From DAIUFH01 sp036844705 (GTDB lineage Bacteria > Bacillota > Clostridia > Tissierellales > Tissierellaceae), in NCBI GenBank assembly GCA_036844705.1, contig DAIUFH010000064.1, positions 1 to 12,886 on the forward strand: a stretch of DNA of 12,886 nucleotides, given 5' to 3'. Below are positions 6,683-12,857 of the stretch, in pieces. The translations under genes and the position numbers were made by a program. The first letter of the stretch is position 1. Each line of letters starts with the position of its first letter. The notes under the pieces are model-generated. The model was not told the DNA's origin. It saw only the letters and a list, made by a program, of their open reading frames with translations, and made no database searches.

Positions 6683-7246
6683 TTGGAATCTTATCTTAAT
6701 AGGTATCGTCGAAAAGGATTGTTCGAATCCTTTTTTGCAGACAGATCATCACTAATAGTTCAATATAAGAATGGTGATATCACTAAGAGAGAATTTATTG
6801 AAAGCAACTATGATATTGTCATAAAAATGAACATTAAGCCTTTTATAAAGGTAGATAGCTTTGAAAAGGGCATGTACAACTATCAATATTATAATGTAAT
6901 GGCTAAATATTTTACTTCCTTATCAAAAGAAATAAAAAACACTAAAAAGCATCAGAAATATTATGTATATTACTTAAATAAAGGATATAGCTATTATCAC
7001 GAGAAGGACAAAGCAGCTTTAAGCTTACTTAAATTTTTAAATTTTCAAGGTGTTGAAGCATATTTTGTAAAATGCCAATCGAAAAACTTAAAGGATAAAT
7101 TATTTGAAGTGGTTCTATTAGAATATAAAGAAGCTATTTTTCACTCAAAGGCTCAATGGTTCTTAGATATTTTAAGAGCTGAGGGAGTATTTACAGAGGA
7201 AACAAAGCCTTCTCTAATCGATGAATATATCAATGAAAAATACTAA
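6683..7246 (+). CDS. Conserved clostridial protein of unknown function (possibly DUF6648)
   Basis: This is a soluble, basic, Tyr/Lys-rich protein of about 187 residues, predicted largely helical, with no signal peptide or membrane segment. The segments YKNGDITKREFIESNYD, IKPFIKVDSFEKGMYNYQYYN, and KEAIFHSKAQWFLDILR near the C-terminus remind me of a conserved clostridial family that I believe is DUF6648; I could not check the number. No catalytic motif is seen. The start is uncertain: TTG 6683 has GGTG at 6673-6676 six bases before it, while an in-frame GTG at 6674 has no ribosome site. No ATG is available before the GDITKRE region. A perfect extended -10 promoter lies just upstream. A heptamer repeat array starts 10 bp after the stop. 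Confidence 0.8.
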   Translation: MESYLNRYRRKGLFESFFADRSSLIVQYKNGDITKREFIESNYDIVIKMNIKPFIKVDSFEKGMYNYQYYNVMAKYFTSLSKEIKNTKKHQKYYVYYLNKGYSYYHEKDKAALSLLKFLNFQGVEAYFVKCQSKNLKDKLFEVVLLEYKEAIFHSKAQWFLDILRAEGVFTEETKPSLIDEYINEKY

Positions 7247-7255
7247 AAACATAGC

Positions 7256-7353
7256 TAAGAGCTAAGAAGTAAGAAATAAGAGTTAAGAAGTAAGAACTAA
7301 GAACTAAGAGTTAAGAAGTAAGAAATAAGAGTTAAGAAGTAAGAACTAAGAGT
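7256..7353 (+). repeat. Heptamer tandem repeat array, 14 units of TAAGARN
   Basis: Fourteen uninterrupted 7-bp units, all beginning TAAGA, differ only in the last two bases: GC, AG, AA, GT, AG, AC, AC, GT, AG, AA, GT, AG, AC, GT. A higher-order order (AG-AA-GT-AG-AC) occurs twice, which points to duplication of longer blocks. Because 7 is not a multiple of 3, the TAA triplets fall in all three plus-strand frames, so the array cannot encode protein on this strand. It lies between two convergent genes and abuts the inverted element at 7362-7452. Confidence 0.95.
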
Positions 7354-7361
7354 TGAAAACA

Positions 7362-7452
7362 AAACCCGAGATCCTTCGAAAGCAGGTATTATACTGCTAA
7401 CCTCAGGATGACATCAATGTCATCTTGAGTTCCAGTTCAGAATCCCGGGTTT
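7362..7452. repeat. Head-to-head pair of the dispersed palindromic repeat (cruciform-forming)
   Basis: Two copies of the repeat family meet head to head: a minus-oriented copy at 7362-7412 and a plus-oriented copy at 7419-7452. Together they fold into an outer stem (7362-7372 with 7442-7452, one mismatch), a 13-bp hairpin (7402-7414 with 7417-7429, one G-U), and a small AGCAG/CTGCT hairpin (7381-7385 with 7394-7398). The small hairpin lies in a stretch inserted only in the left copy. The right copy is 34 bp, the same length and register as the one at 10773-10806. There is no T tract for a normal terminator. Confidence 0.85.
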
Positions 7453-7465
7453 ATCTTAGTTCTTA
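7452..7465 (-). repeat. Two heptamer units in inverted orientation
   Basis: On the minus strand this reads TAAGAAC TAAGATA, the same heptamer as the array at 7256-7353 but inverted. With that array it brackets the head-to-head element, giving the whole block (7256-7465) inverted ends. Confidence 0.7.
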
Positions 7466-7469
7466 CCTA

Positions 7470-8006
7470 TCATTTTGTTAGTATATTTAAGATTTCCTCA
7501 TAACTGCTTCCCTTAGCAATTTTAAATGTACCGGATTTTAGCTTTGTATCCATATTCATCTCTACGACCTTGGCTATAAAAGATTTACTACTATCAATTA
7601 GTCCATTTTCTTGAAGTATCAAGCCAATTTTTCCTGGTAAAGAGCCAGCAGGAATTATGATACTTACTTCCTCACCCGAAGGATTTTGTGGTGGTTCCGG
7701 ATCTGTAGGCTGTTCAGCTGGATTTTCAGTTGGTTCCTCTGGTGTTTCTTCAGGACTTTCTGTAGGTTTCTCTGTCGGATTTACAGTTGGTTCTTCTCCA
7801 TTTTTCACATTATCATTTTCATCTTGTCTAGGTCTTTCATCTACAACAACAGGGTCTTTAGCTACATCAGCATCAACCTGTTTGGTAAATAGCACGTCCA
7901 ATCTCCAACCAATAATAGCCACAACTACAACTACTATACCTAACATTACTATATAATCAAACGAATCGTACATTATATCTTTAATTTTTTCTAAAATCTT
8001 GTCCAT
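7470..8006 (-). CDS. Membrane-anchored protein with MltG N-terminal (LysM-like) domain, no catalytic domain
   Basis: This is a 178-residue single-pass membrane protein. Residues 1-16 are a short cytoplasmic head. Residues 18-40 form one hydrophobic helix (YIVMLGIVVVVVAIIGW). Residues 55-112 are a Pro/Thr/Glu-rich low-complexity linker with repeated PTE/PEE units. Residues 113-178 resemble the LysM-like N-terminal subdomain of MltG/YceG: IIPAGSLPGKIGLILQENGL, a FIAKV helix, LKSGTFKIAKG, and EEILNIL. The transglycosylase domain that MltG carries after this part is absent, so it should not cut glycan itself. It may bind peptidoglycan or a partner outside the membrane; this is inference. The start is ATG 8006, five bases after GAGGTG on the minus strand. 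Short proteins of this form are often labelled 'endolytic transglycosylase MltG' in Clostridia, which would overstate the case here. Confidence 0.85.
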   Translation of the reverse strand: MDKILEKIKDIMYDSFDYIVMLGIVVVVVAIIGWRLDVLFTKQVDADVAKDPVVVDERPRQDENDNVKNGEEPTVNPTEKPTESPEETPEEPTENPAEQPTDPEPPQNPSGEEVSIIIPAGSLPGKIGLILQENGLIDSSKSFIAKVVEMNMDTKLKSGTFKIAKGSSYEEILNILTK

Positions 8007-8038
8007 TACATCACCTCAAAATGTTTAAAAACTTAAAT

Positions 8039-8067
8039 TTGTAAAAAGCTATTAAATAATATATTAT
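8039..8067 (+). promoter_or_regulatory. Candidate promoter for the RluA-family gene
   Basis: TTGTAA (8039-8044), a 17-bp spacer and TATTAT (8062-8067) precede the TTG start by about 40 bp. A perfect TATAAT at 8065-8070 overlaps the -10 and would need a longer spacer. The 98-bp divergent gap (8007-8104) should also hold the promoter of the minus-strand gene, which I could not place. Confidence 0.4.
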
Positions 8068-8104
8068 AATTATAACATAAGACTAAGAAAAAGGTGAATA
8101 AACT

Positions 8105-9076
8105 TTGAGAGAAATAACGATTGATAAAAATGAAAGTAATCAGAGATTGGATAGATTTCTAAAAAAATATTTGGCTAATGCTACGCAAGGATTTATATAT
8201 AAGATGCTAAGAAAGAAAAACATCAAGCTAAATGGTGTCAAGGCAAATCCTGAAAGCATTATCTTTGAAGGTGATATTTTACAGCTTTATCTATCCGATG
8301 AAACATTAGATAAATTTATGGCTGTAAAAACTGAAAATCACTCTAAACTTATTCCAAATATAATCTACGAAGATGATAATATAATATTGATAAATAAACC
8401 AATTGGGATATTATCACACGGTGCTGGAGAGGGGGAGTTTGAGGACAATATAGTTGATAGTATGGTTAGCTATCTAATACAGAAGGGCGAATATGTACCA
8501 AGACTGGAGAAGACATTTACGCCTTCAATTTGTAATAGACTTGATAGAAATACCTCAGGAATAATTATAGGAGCGAAAAATTATCAAAGTCTTAAGGTAA
8601 TGAATGCTGCCATTAAAATGAAAAGTGTGCGAAAATTTTATAAAACAATAGTTAAAGGCGTAGTGTCAGGAAATTTCAAGGAAGAGGCATATCTTAATAA
8701 AGATGAGGATAGAAATATAGTTCGGGTTTCCAAGGAGAGTAGCGATGGCTCAAAGCACATAGAAACCCATGTAAAAGTGTTGAAAAAGTCAAAGAAATAT
8801 TCCTTGCTGGAAATTGAGTTAATAACTGGACGAACTCATCAGATTAGAGGACATTTATCATCTTTGGGATATCCCTTGATTGGTGATAGAAAATATGGAG
8901 ATATGAACACAAATAGGAAATTTAATATTGAATATAATTTGGATAATCAGTGGCTTCACGGATATAAGATAGAATTCCACGGACTAGGGGAACCGTTAGA
9001 ATATTTAAATGGAAAATCCTTTGAAGCACCAATTAATAAAAAATATATGAATATAGAAGAAGATCTATTTGGTTAG
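8105..9076 (+). CDS. RluA-family 23S rRNA pseudouridine synthase (RluC/RluD-like)
   Basis: This 323-residue enzyme isomerises uridines in structured RNA, most likely 23S rRNA. Residues 12-58 are an S4 domain (QRLDRFLKKYL, then KKNIKLNGVKANPE). The catalytic domain has IIYEDDNIILINKP, the motif NRLDRNTSG with catalytic Asp147, and the C-terminal family motif TGRTHQIRGHLSSLGYPLIGDRKYG split over residues of about 240-265. The combination with S4 and 'NRLDRNTSG' suggests the RluC branch, but the exact target uridines cannot be read from sequence. The start is TTG 8105, seven bases after AAAGGTGA; a TAA closes the frame two codons upstream and the next methionine lies inside the S4 domain. Its TAG stop (9074-9076) overlaps the ribosome site of the next gene, so the two are almost surely cotranscribed. 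Confidence 0.93.
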   Translation: MREITIDKNESNQRLDRFLKKYLANATQGFIYKMLRKKNIKLNGVKANPESIIFEGDILQLYLSDETLDKFMAVKTENHSKLIPNIIYEDDNIILINKPIGILSHGAGEGEFEDNIVDSMVSYLIQKGEYVPRLEKTFTPSICNRLDRNTSGIIIGAKNYQSLKVMNAAIKMKSVRKFYKTIVKGVVSGNFKEEAYLNKDEDRNIVRVSKESSDGSKHIETHVKVLKKSKKYSLLEIELITGRTHQIRGHLSSLGYPLIGDRKYGDMNTNRKFNIEYNLDNQWLHGYKIEFHGLGEPLEYLNGKSFEAPINKKYMNIEEDLFG

Positions 9077-9086
9077 GAGTGGTATT

Positions 9087-10748
9087 TTGTTAAATGAGAT
9101 AAGGACGATAGTTCATGGATATGGTGAGTATGTGGTATCAGAATGGTCAACTCTTCAGGATTTGTCAAAGCTTGTATATGGCAATGAATATAAAAAGTAC
9201 CTAGGAGCTAGGATAAATAATGAAATATTTAACCTGAAGAAACTTGTAATCCCAGATACTGAAATAACTTTTCTCGATAATCACGATGTGGATGGATATA
9301 GAATATATACTAAAACAATATCCGCAGTTTTTATAATGGCATGTAAAGAATTGTTCAATGATAATGTATCAATAGAGCATTTTCTAGGACCTGGATTATA
9401 TGTAGAGCCTAAGAATGCCAAAGGAATTAGCTTTAGTAAGATGGTTGAGATTGAAAACAAAATGCATGAAATCGTAGAAAGAAATTTTGAGATTGAAAGA
9501 ATTGAATATACTAAGGAAGAAGCTATAGAGCTGTTCAAAAAAGAAGGGTATGAAGATAAGGTAAGATTATTTAATTCTATAGACAAAGAAAATGTAAGCA
9601 TCTATAGGATTGGCAATCATATAGACTCATTTCACGGATATCTGGCTCCATCAACAGGATATGTAAGTGAATTCAAGTTAAAGTATTATTATCCGGGAGT
9701 AATAATACTGTTTCCAAGCTTAAAAAATGATTATAATATGGATAACTTCAAGGAGCAGAAAAAGCTTGCTAAGATCTTTAAGGAATCAAATGATTGGCTT
9801 GATATATTGGATTTGGGTTATTTAGGATCCTTAAATGAAAAAACAAATAGTGGAGAAATTGGAGAAGTCATAAGAATAGCTGAAGCATTGCATGAGAAGA
9901 AAATTGGACAAATTGCCGATGAAATATGTGAGAATAAGGATGTAAATATAATACTTATAGCAGGTCCATCATCCTCAGGAAAAACTACATTTGCTCAAAG
10001 ACTTGCAATACAGCTTAAAGTAAATGGGAAAAGACCTATTTCAATATCAGTAGATGATTATTTCATAGATAGAGATAAAACACCTTTAAAAGAAGATGGA
10101 ACGCATGACTTTGAAGCTTTAGAGGCAATTAATGTAGATGACTTTAATATGGATTTAGTAAGTCTTCTTGAAGGTAAGGAAATAGAATTGCCAAAATATA
10201 ATTTTATAACTGGTAAAAGTGAAAAATCCGGAAAGATTATCAGAGTAGATCAGAATCATCCTATAATTATTGAAGGAATTCATGGATTGAATCCAAGACT
10301 AACAAAGGACATTCCTGAGAAAAATAAATATAAGATATATATATCTGCATTGACACAGTTAAATATCGATTCACACAATCGTATTCCAACTACTGATACA
10401 AGATTGATAAGAAGAATTGTCAGGGACAACAAATATAGAGGAATCAGTCCGTTAAAAACATTTGAACTTTGGAGTAATGTAAGAGCTGGAGAAGAAAAGT
10501 ATATATTTCCATTTCAAGAGGAGGCGGATATAATGTTCAACTCTGCTCTTGTATATGAGATGGCTGTACTAAAGAAGTATATTGTTCCAATATTAGAGGG
10601 AATCGACAATTCAAGTGTATATTATAGTGAAGCAAAGAAGCTTCTAAAGTTTCTTGAATATTTCAGGGATATAGATATAGAAGAAGCCATTCCACCTAAT
10701 TCTATACTTAGAGAATTTATAGGAGGAACATACTTTAACGTACATTAA
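9087..10748 (+). CDS. Nucleoside (uridine-like) kinase with N-terminal TGS and ThrRS-like domains
   Basis: This 553-residue fusion belongs to a known Firmicutes/Thermotoga type. Residues 1-65 resemble a TGS domain. About 68-210 resemble the second N-terminal domain of threonyl-tRNA synthetase. Residues from about 285 on are a uridine-kinase/phosphoribulokinase-like P-loop domain. Walker A is GPSSSGKT (293-300), DDYF (323-326) marks the nucleoside-binding acid region, and IIEGIHGLN and TDTRLIRRIVRD (lid) follow. The expected reaction is ATP-dependent 5'-phosphorylation of a nucleoside. The ThrRS-like part reads TKTISAVFIMA where the synthetase has an HxxxH zinc/editing pair, so it is not an active editing site. 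The start is TTG 9087, seven bases after GGAG (9076-9079); an in-frame TTG at 9069 would put that site inside the gene. It lies 10 bp after the RluA-family gene in the same operon. Confidence 0.9.
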   Translation: MLNEIRTIVHGYGEYVVSEWSTLQDLSKLVYGNEYKKYLGARINNEIFNLKKLVIPDTEITFLDNHDVDGYRIYTKTISAVFIMACKELFNDNVSIEHFLGPGLYVEPKNAKGISFSKMVEIENKMHEIVERNFEIERIEYTKEEAIELFKKEGYEDKVRLFNSIDKENVSIYRIGNHIDSFHGYLAPSTGYVSEFKLKYYYPGVIILFPSLKNDYNMDNFKEQKKLAKIFKESNDWLDILDLGYLGSLNEKTNSGEIGEVIRIAEALHEKKIGQIADEICENKDVNIILIAGPSSSGKTTFAQRLAIQLKVNGKRPISISVDDYFIDRDKTPLKEDGTHDFEALEAINVDDFNMDLVSLLEGKEIELPKYNFITGKSEKSGKIIRVDQNHPIIIEGIHGLNPRLTKDIPEKNKYKIYISALTQLNIDSHNRIPTTDTRLIRRIVRDNKYRGISPLKTFELWSNVRAGEEKYIFPFQEEADIMFNSALVYEMAVLKKYIVPILEGIDNSSVYYSEAKKLLKFLEYFRDIDIEEAIPPNSILREFIGGTYFNVH

Positions 10749-10763
10749 AAAGAATCATTCAAC

Positions 10764-10815
10764 ACCTAAGCTGTCATTCTGAGCGAAAGCGAAGAATCTC
10801 GGGTTTAGGTTTTTT
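10764..10815 (+). terminator. Terminator-like structure built around a dispersed repeat copy
   Basis: ACCTAA (10764-10769) pairs with TTAGGT (10805-10810) and is followed by a run of six T. Inside lies a hairpin ATTCT-GA-GC-GAAA-GC-GA-AGAAT (10776-10797) with a GNRA tetraloop and a tandem G-A internal loop. The stem is interrupted, so strength is uncertain. It is well placed to end the RluA/kinase transcript, 15 bp after the stop. Confidence 0.5.
10773..10806 (+). repeat. Dispersed palindromic repeat, copy 4 (plus orientation)
   Basis: This is a full 34-bp copy: GTCATTCTGAG, CGAAAGCGA, AGAATCTCGGGTTT. It aligns without gaps to the right half of the head-to-head pair (7419-7452), with the two ends conserved and the middle nine bases diverged. 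It matches the copy at 1227-1260 with one single-base gap. Confidence 0.85.
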
Positions 10816-10829
10816 ATTTATCTTCTAAT

Positions 10830-10857
10830 TATGAATTGTGAACTACGAACTGTAAAT
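10830..10857 (+). repeat. Degenerate heptamer array, 4 units of T(A/G)(T/C)GAAY type
   Basis: TATGAAT, TGTGAAC, TACGAAC and TGTAAAT follow without gaps and share period 7 with the TAAGARN arrays elsewhere, ending in the same AAY pattern. It lies 23 bp after the repeat copy at 10773-10806. It is bounded by CTAATT (10825-10830) and AATTAG (10855-10860), so it sits in a weak inverted repeat. Confidence 0.55.
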
Positions 10858-10876
10858 TAGATAATATTTATCCTTC

Positions 10877-10893
10877 TTATGTAATATACATAA
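10877..10893. promoter_or_regulatory. 17-bp perfect palindrome upstream of the OppA-like gene
   Basis: TTATGTA, an ATA centre, and TACATAA form an exact inverted repeat ending 50 bp before the start codon. The position fits an operator overlapping a promoter (a TAATAT lies inside it), but no good -35 is seen. It resembles no operator that I can name. Confidence 0.35.
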
Positions 10894-10943
10894 ATAAAGT
10901 AAATGCTCTTAAGTAAATTGTGCTAAGACGAGGAGGATTATTT

Positions 10944-12857
10944 ATGAGAAAATTTCTAGCTATTACATTAGCATTATTAATTATTCTATCAGGATGCTCA
11001 CCAAAGGAACCTGCAACAACTCCAGCAGATGAGACTCCACCTGCAAATGAACCTTTAGCATCTGAGGAGACACCCCTAGAAGAATATAATGTTGCGGATA
11101 AACAGGAATATAGCTATGTATATTCTGGAGAATTAACTACCATAAATTACTTGACAACTGTAAGTACAAATGAATTTGCAGTAGCGGCAAATTTAGTAGA
11201 TACCCTTGTTGATTATGATAAATATGGTGTAGTAAAACCATGTCTAGCCACTGAATGGTCTGTATCAGATGACAATATAGTTTGGACATTCAAGCTTAGA
11301 GAAGGGGTAAAATGGTTTGATGTTGATGGAGAAGAATATGCAGAGGTGGTGGCTCAAGATTTTGTGGATTCTATCAAGTATATATTAAATTCTGAGAATG
11401 AGTCCTCTTCAGCTAATATAGTCTATAGTGTGTTAAAGAATGCAGAAAAATACTATAATAAGGAGATTACAGATTTTTCAGAAGTAGGGGTTAAGGCAGT
11501 TGATAAATACACTCTGCAATATACATTGGAAAAACCAGTTCCTTATTTCTTATCTATGGTTACTTATGTATGCTTCCTGCCAGTAAATGGCCAATTCTTG
11601 GAGGAAATGGGAGATCAATTTGGTGTTGATAACTATAGTCTTCTATATAACGGTGCTTATATAATGGAAACCTATGAACCGCAAACAAGAAGAGTATTAG
11701 TAGCAAATGAAAATTATTGGGATAAGGAAAATGTATTTATCAAGAAGTTGAATGCTATATATAATAAAGAGTCTTCCTCGCTTGCTCCTGAGTTATTTTT
11801 ACGTGGAGATATAGATGATGCAGAGATACCTACTACTATTCTTGATGATTGGATGAAAGACCCTGAGAAAAGTAAGTTGGTAAGACCATATAGAACTAGC
11901 TATTACACATATTTTTATTGTTTTAACTTTGATCCACAATTTTCTGAGGATTTTGAGCCAGCTAACTGGAAAGTTGCAGTTAATAATTTGAACTTTAGGA
12001 AGGCATTGTTTCATGGATTTGATAGAAAAGCTGCAATGTTGACACAGGAGCCATACAATCCTGAGAAAAGACTATTAAATACTATAACTCCAAAGAATTT
12101 TGTAGATTACAATGGTACCGATTATACACAAATTGGTTCATTGGCTGATATTACAAATCGAGACAGCTTTAACAAAGACTTAGCTCTTGAATATAAGGGA
12201 AAAGCTATGTCTGATTTAGAAGGTAAAGCTACTTTCCCTGTAAAGGTATTGATGCCATATAATACTGGTTCTACAGACTGGGCAAACCGTGCACAGGTGA
12301 TAGAACAGCAAATAGAAAATCTACTTGGAAAAGATTTTATAGATATAATCATAGATGCAAGGCCACCTACAGGATTTTTATCAGAAACAAGGCGTAATGG
12401 AAACTATGCTTTTTTGGAATGTAACTGGGGTCCAGACTATGCAGATCCTGAAACCTATACAGACCCATTTGTACCAGATGGAAATTACAATTTCCCTTAT
12501 TTAGCAGAAGGCTACAAGGAATCAAATGGAAAGAATAAATATGAAAATATGATTAATGCTGCAAAAGATGAACTTATAGATATTGAGAATAGACTTAAAT
12601 TATTCGCAGAAGCAGAGGCATTCTTTATAAATGAAGCTTTTGTAATCCCATATGCAGTTGGTGGCGGAGGCTCATATGGAGGAGGATATGTAGCATCAAG
12701 ACTAAATCCATTTGAATCCCAATATTCGCCATTCGGAGTATCACGAGAAAGATATAAAGGTCAAAAGGTAATGAAAACTCCTATGAATACAGAAGAGTTC
12801 ACAGAGGGTTTGAAGATTTGGGAAGCAGAAAGAGTAGAAGCGTTAAAGAATAACTAA
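10944..12857 (+). CDS. OppA-type peptide ABC transporter substrate-binding lipoprotein (SBP family 5)
   Basis: This is a 637-residue extracytoplasmic binding protein for oligopeptides or similar ligands, delivering them to an ABC permease. The N-terminus is a lipoprotein signal: a basic start (MRK), a hydrophobic helix, and the lipobox LSGC with lipidated Cys18. A Pro/Thr/Glu-rich tether follows to about residue 50. The mature part has family-5 hallmarks: an early EPATEW-like stretch (PCLATEWSVS), VWTFKLREGVKWFDVDG, YTLEKPVPYFLS, NGAYIME, NLNFRKALFHGFDR, and a C-terminal FVIPYAV with a Gly-rich loop (GGGGSYGGG). The length is somewhat above typical OppA (about 540-600). The start is ATG 10944, seven bases after AGGAGG (10931-10936). 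No permease or ATPase gene is in the window; these could follow past the edge. A 17-bp palindrome lies upstream. The stop codon is the first triplet of a heptamer array. Confidence 0.93.
   Translation: MRKFLAITLALLIILSGCSPKEPATTPADETPPANEPLASEETPLEEYNVADKQEYSYVYSGELTTINYLTTVSTNEFAVAANLVDTLVDYDKYGVVKPCLATEWSVSDDNIVWTFKLREGVKWFDVDGEEYAEVVAQDFVDSIKYILNSENESSSANIVYSVLKNAEKYYNKEITDFSEVGVKAVDKYTLQYTLEKPVPYFLSMVTYVCFLPVNGQFLEEMGDQFGVDNYSLLYNGAYIMETYEPQTRRVLVANENYWDKENVFIKKLNAIYNKESSSLAPELFLRGDIDDAEIPTTILDDWMKDPEKSKLVRPYRTSYYTYFYCFNFDPQFSEDFEPANWKVAVNNLNFRKALFHGFDRKAAMLTQEPYNPEKRLLNTITPKNFVDYNGTDYTQIGSLADITNRDSFNKDLALEYKGKAMSDLEGKATFPVKVLMPYNTGSTDWANRAQVIEQQIENLLGKDFIDIIIDARPPTGFLSETRRNGNYAFLECNWGPDYADPETYTDPFVPDGNYNFPYLAEGYKESNGKNKYENMINAAKDELIDIENRLKLFAEAEAFFINEAFVIPYAVGGGGSYGGGYVASRLNPFESQYSPFGVSRERYKGQKVMKTPMNTEEFTEGLKIWEAERVEALKNN

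Noticed and set aside
7256..7353. Possible CRISPR or coding repeat
   Set aside because: The units are 7 bp without spacers and contain TAA in every frame, so this is a microsatellite-like array.
7657..7956. Open plus-strand frame with Ser/Gly/Val repeats
   Set aside because: It is the antisense image of the Pro/Thr/Glu linker of the minus-strand MltG-like protein. It has no ribosome site, and its low complexity comes from the linker codons.
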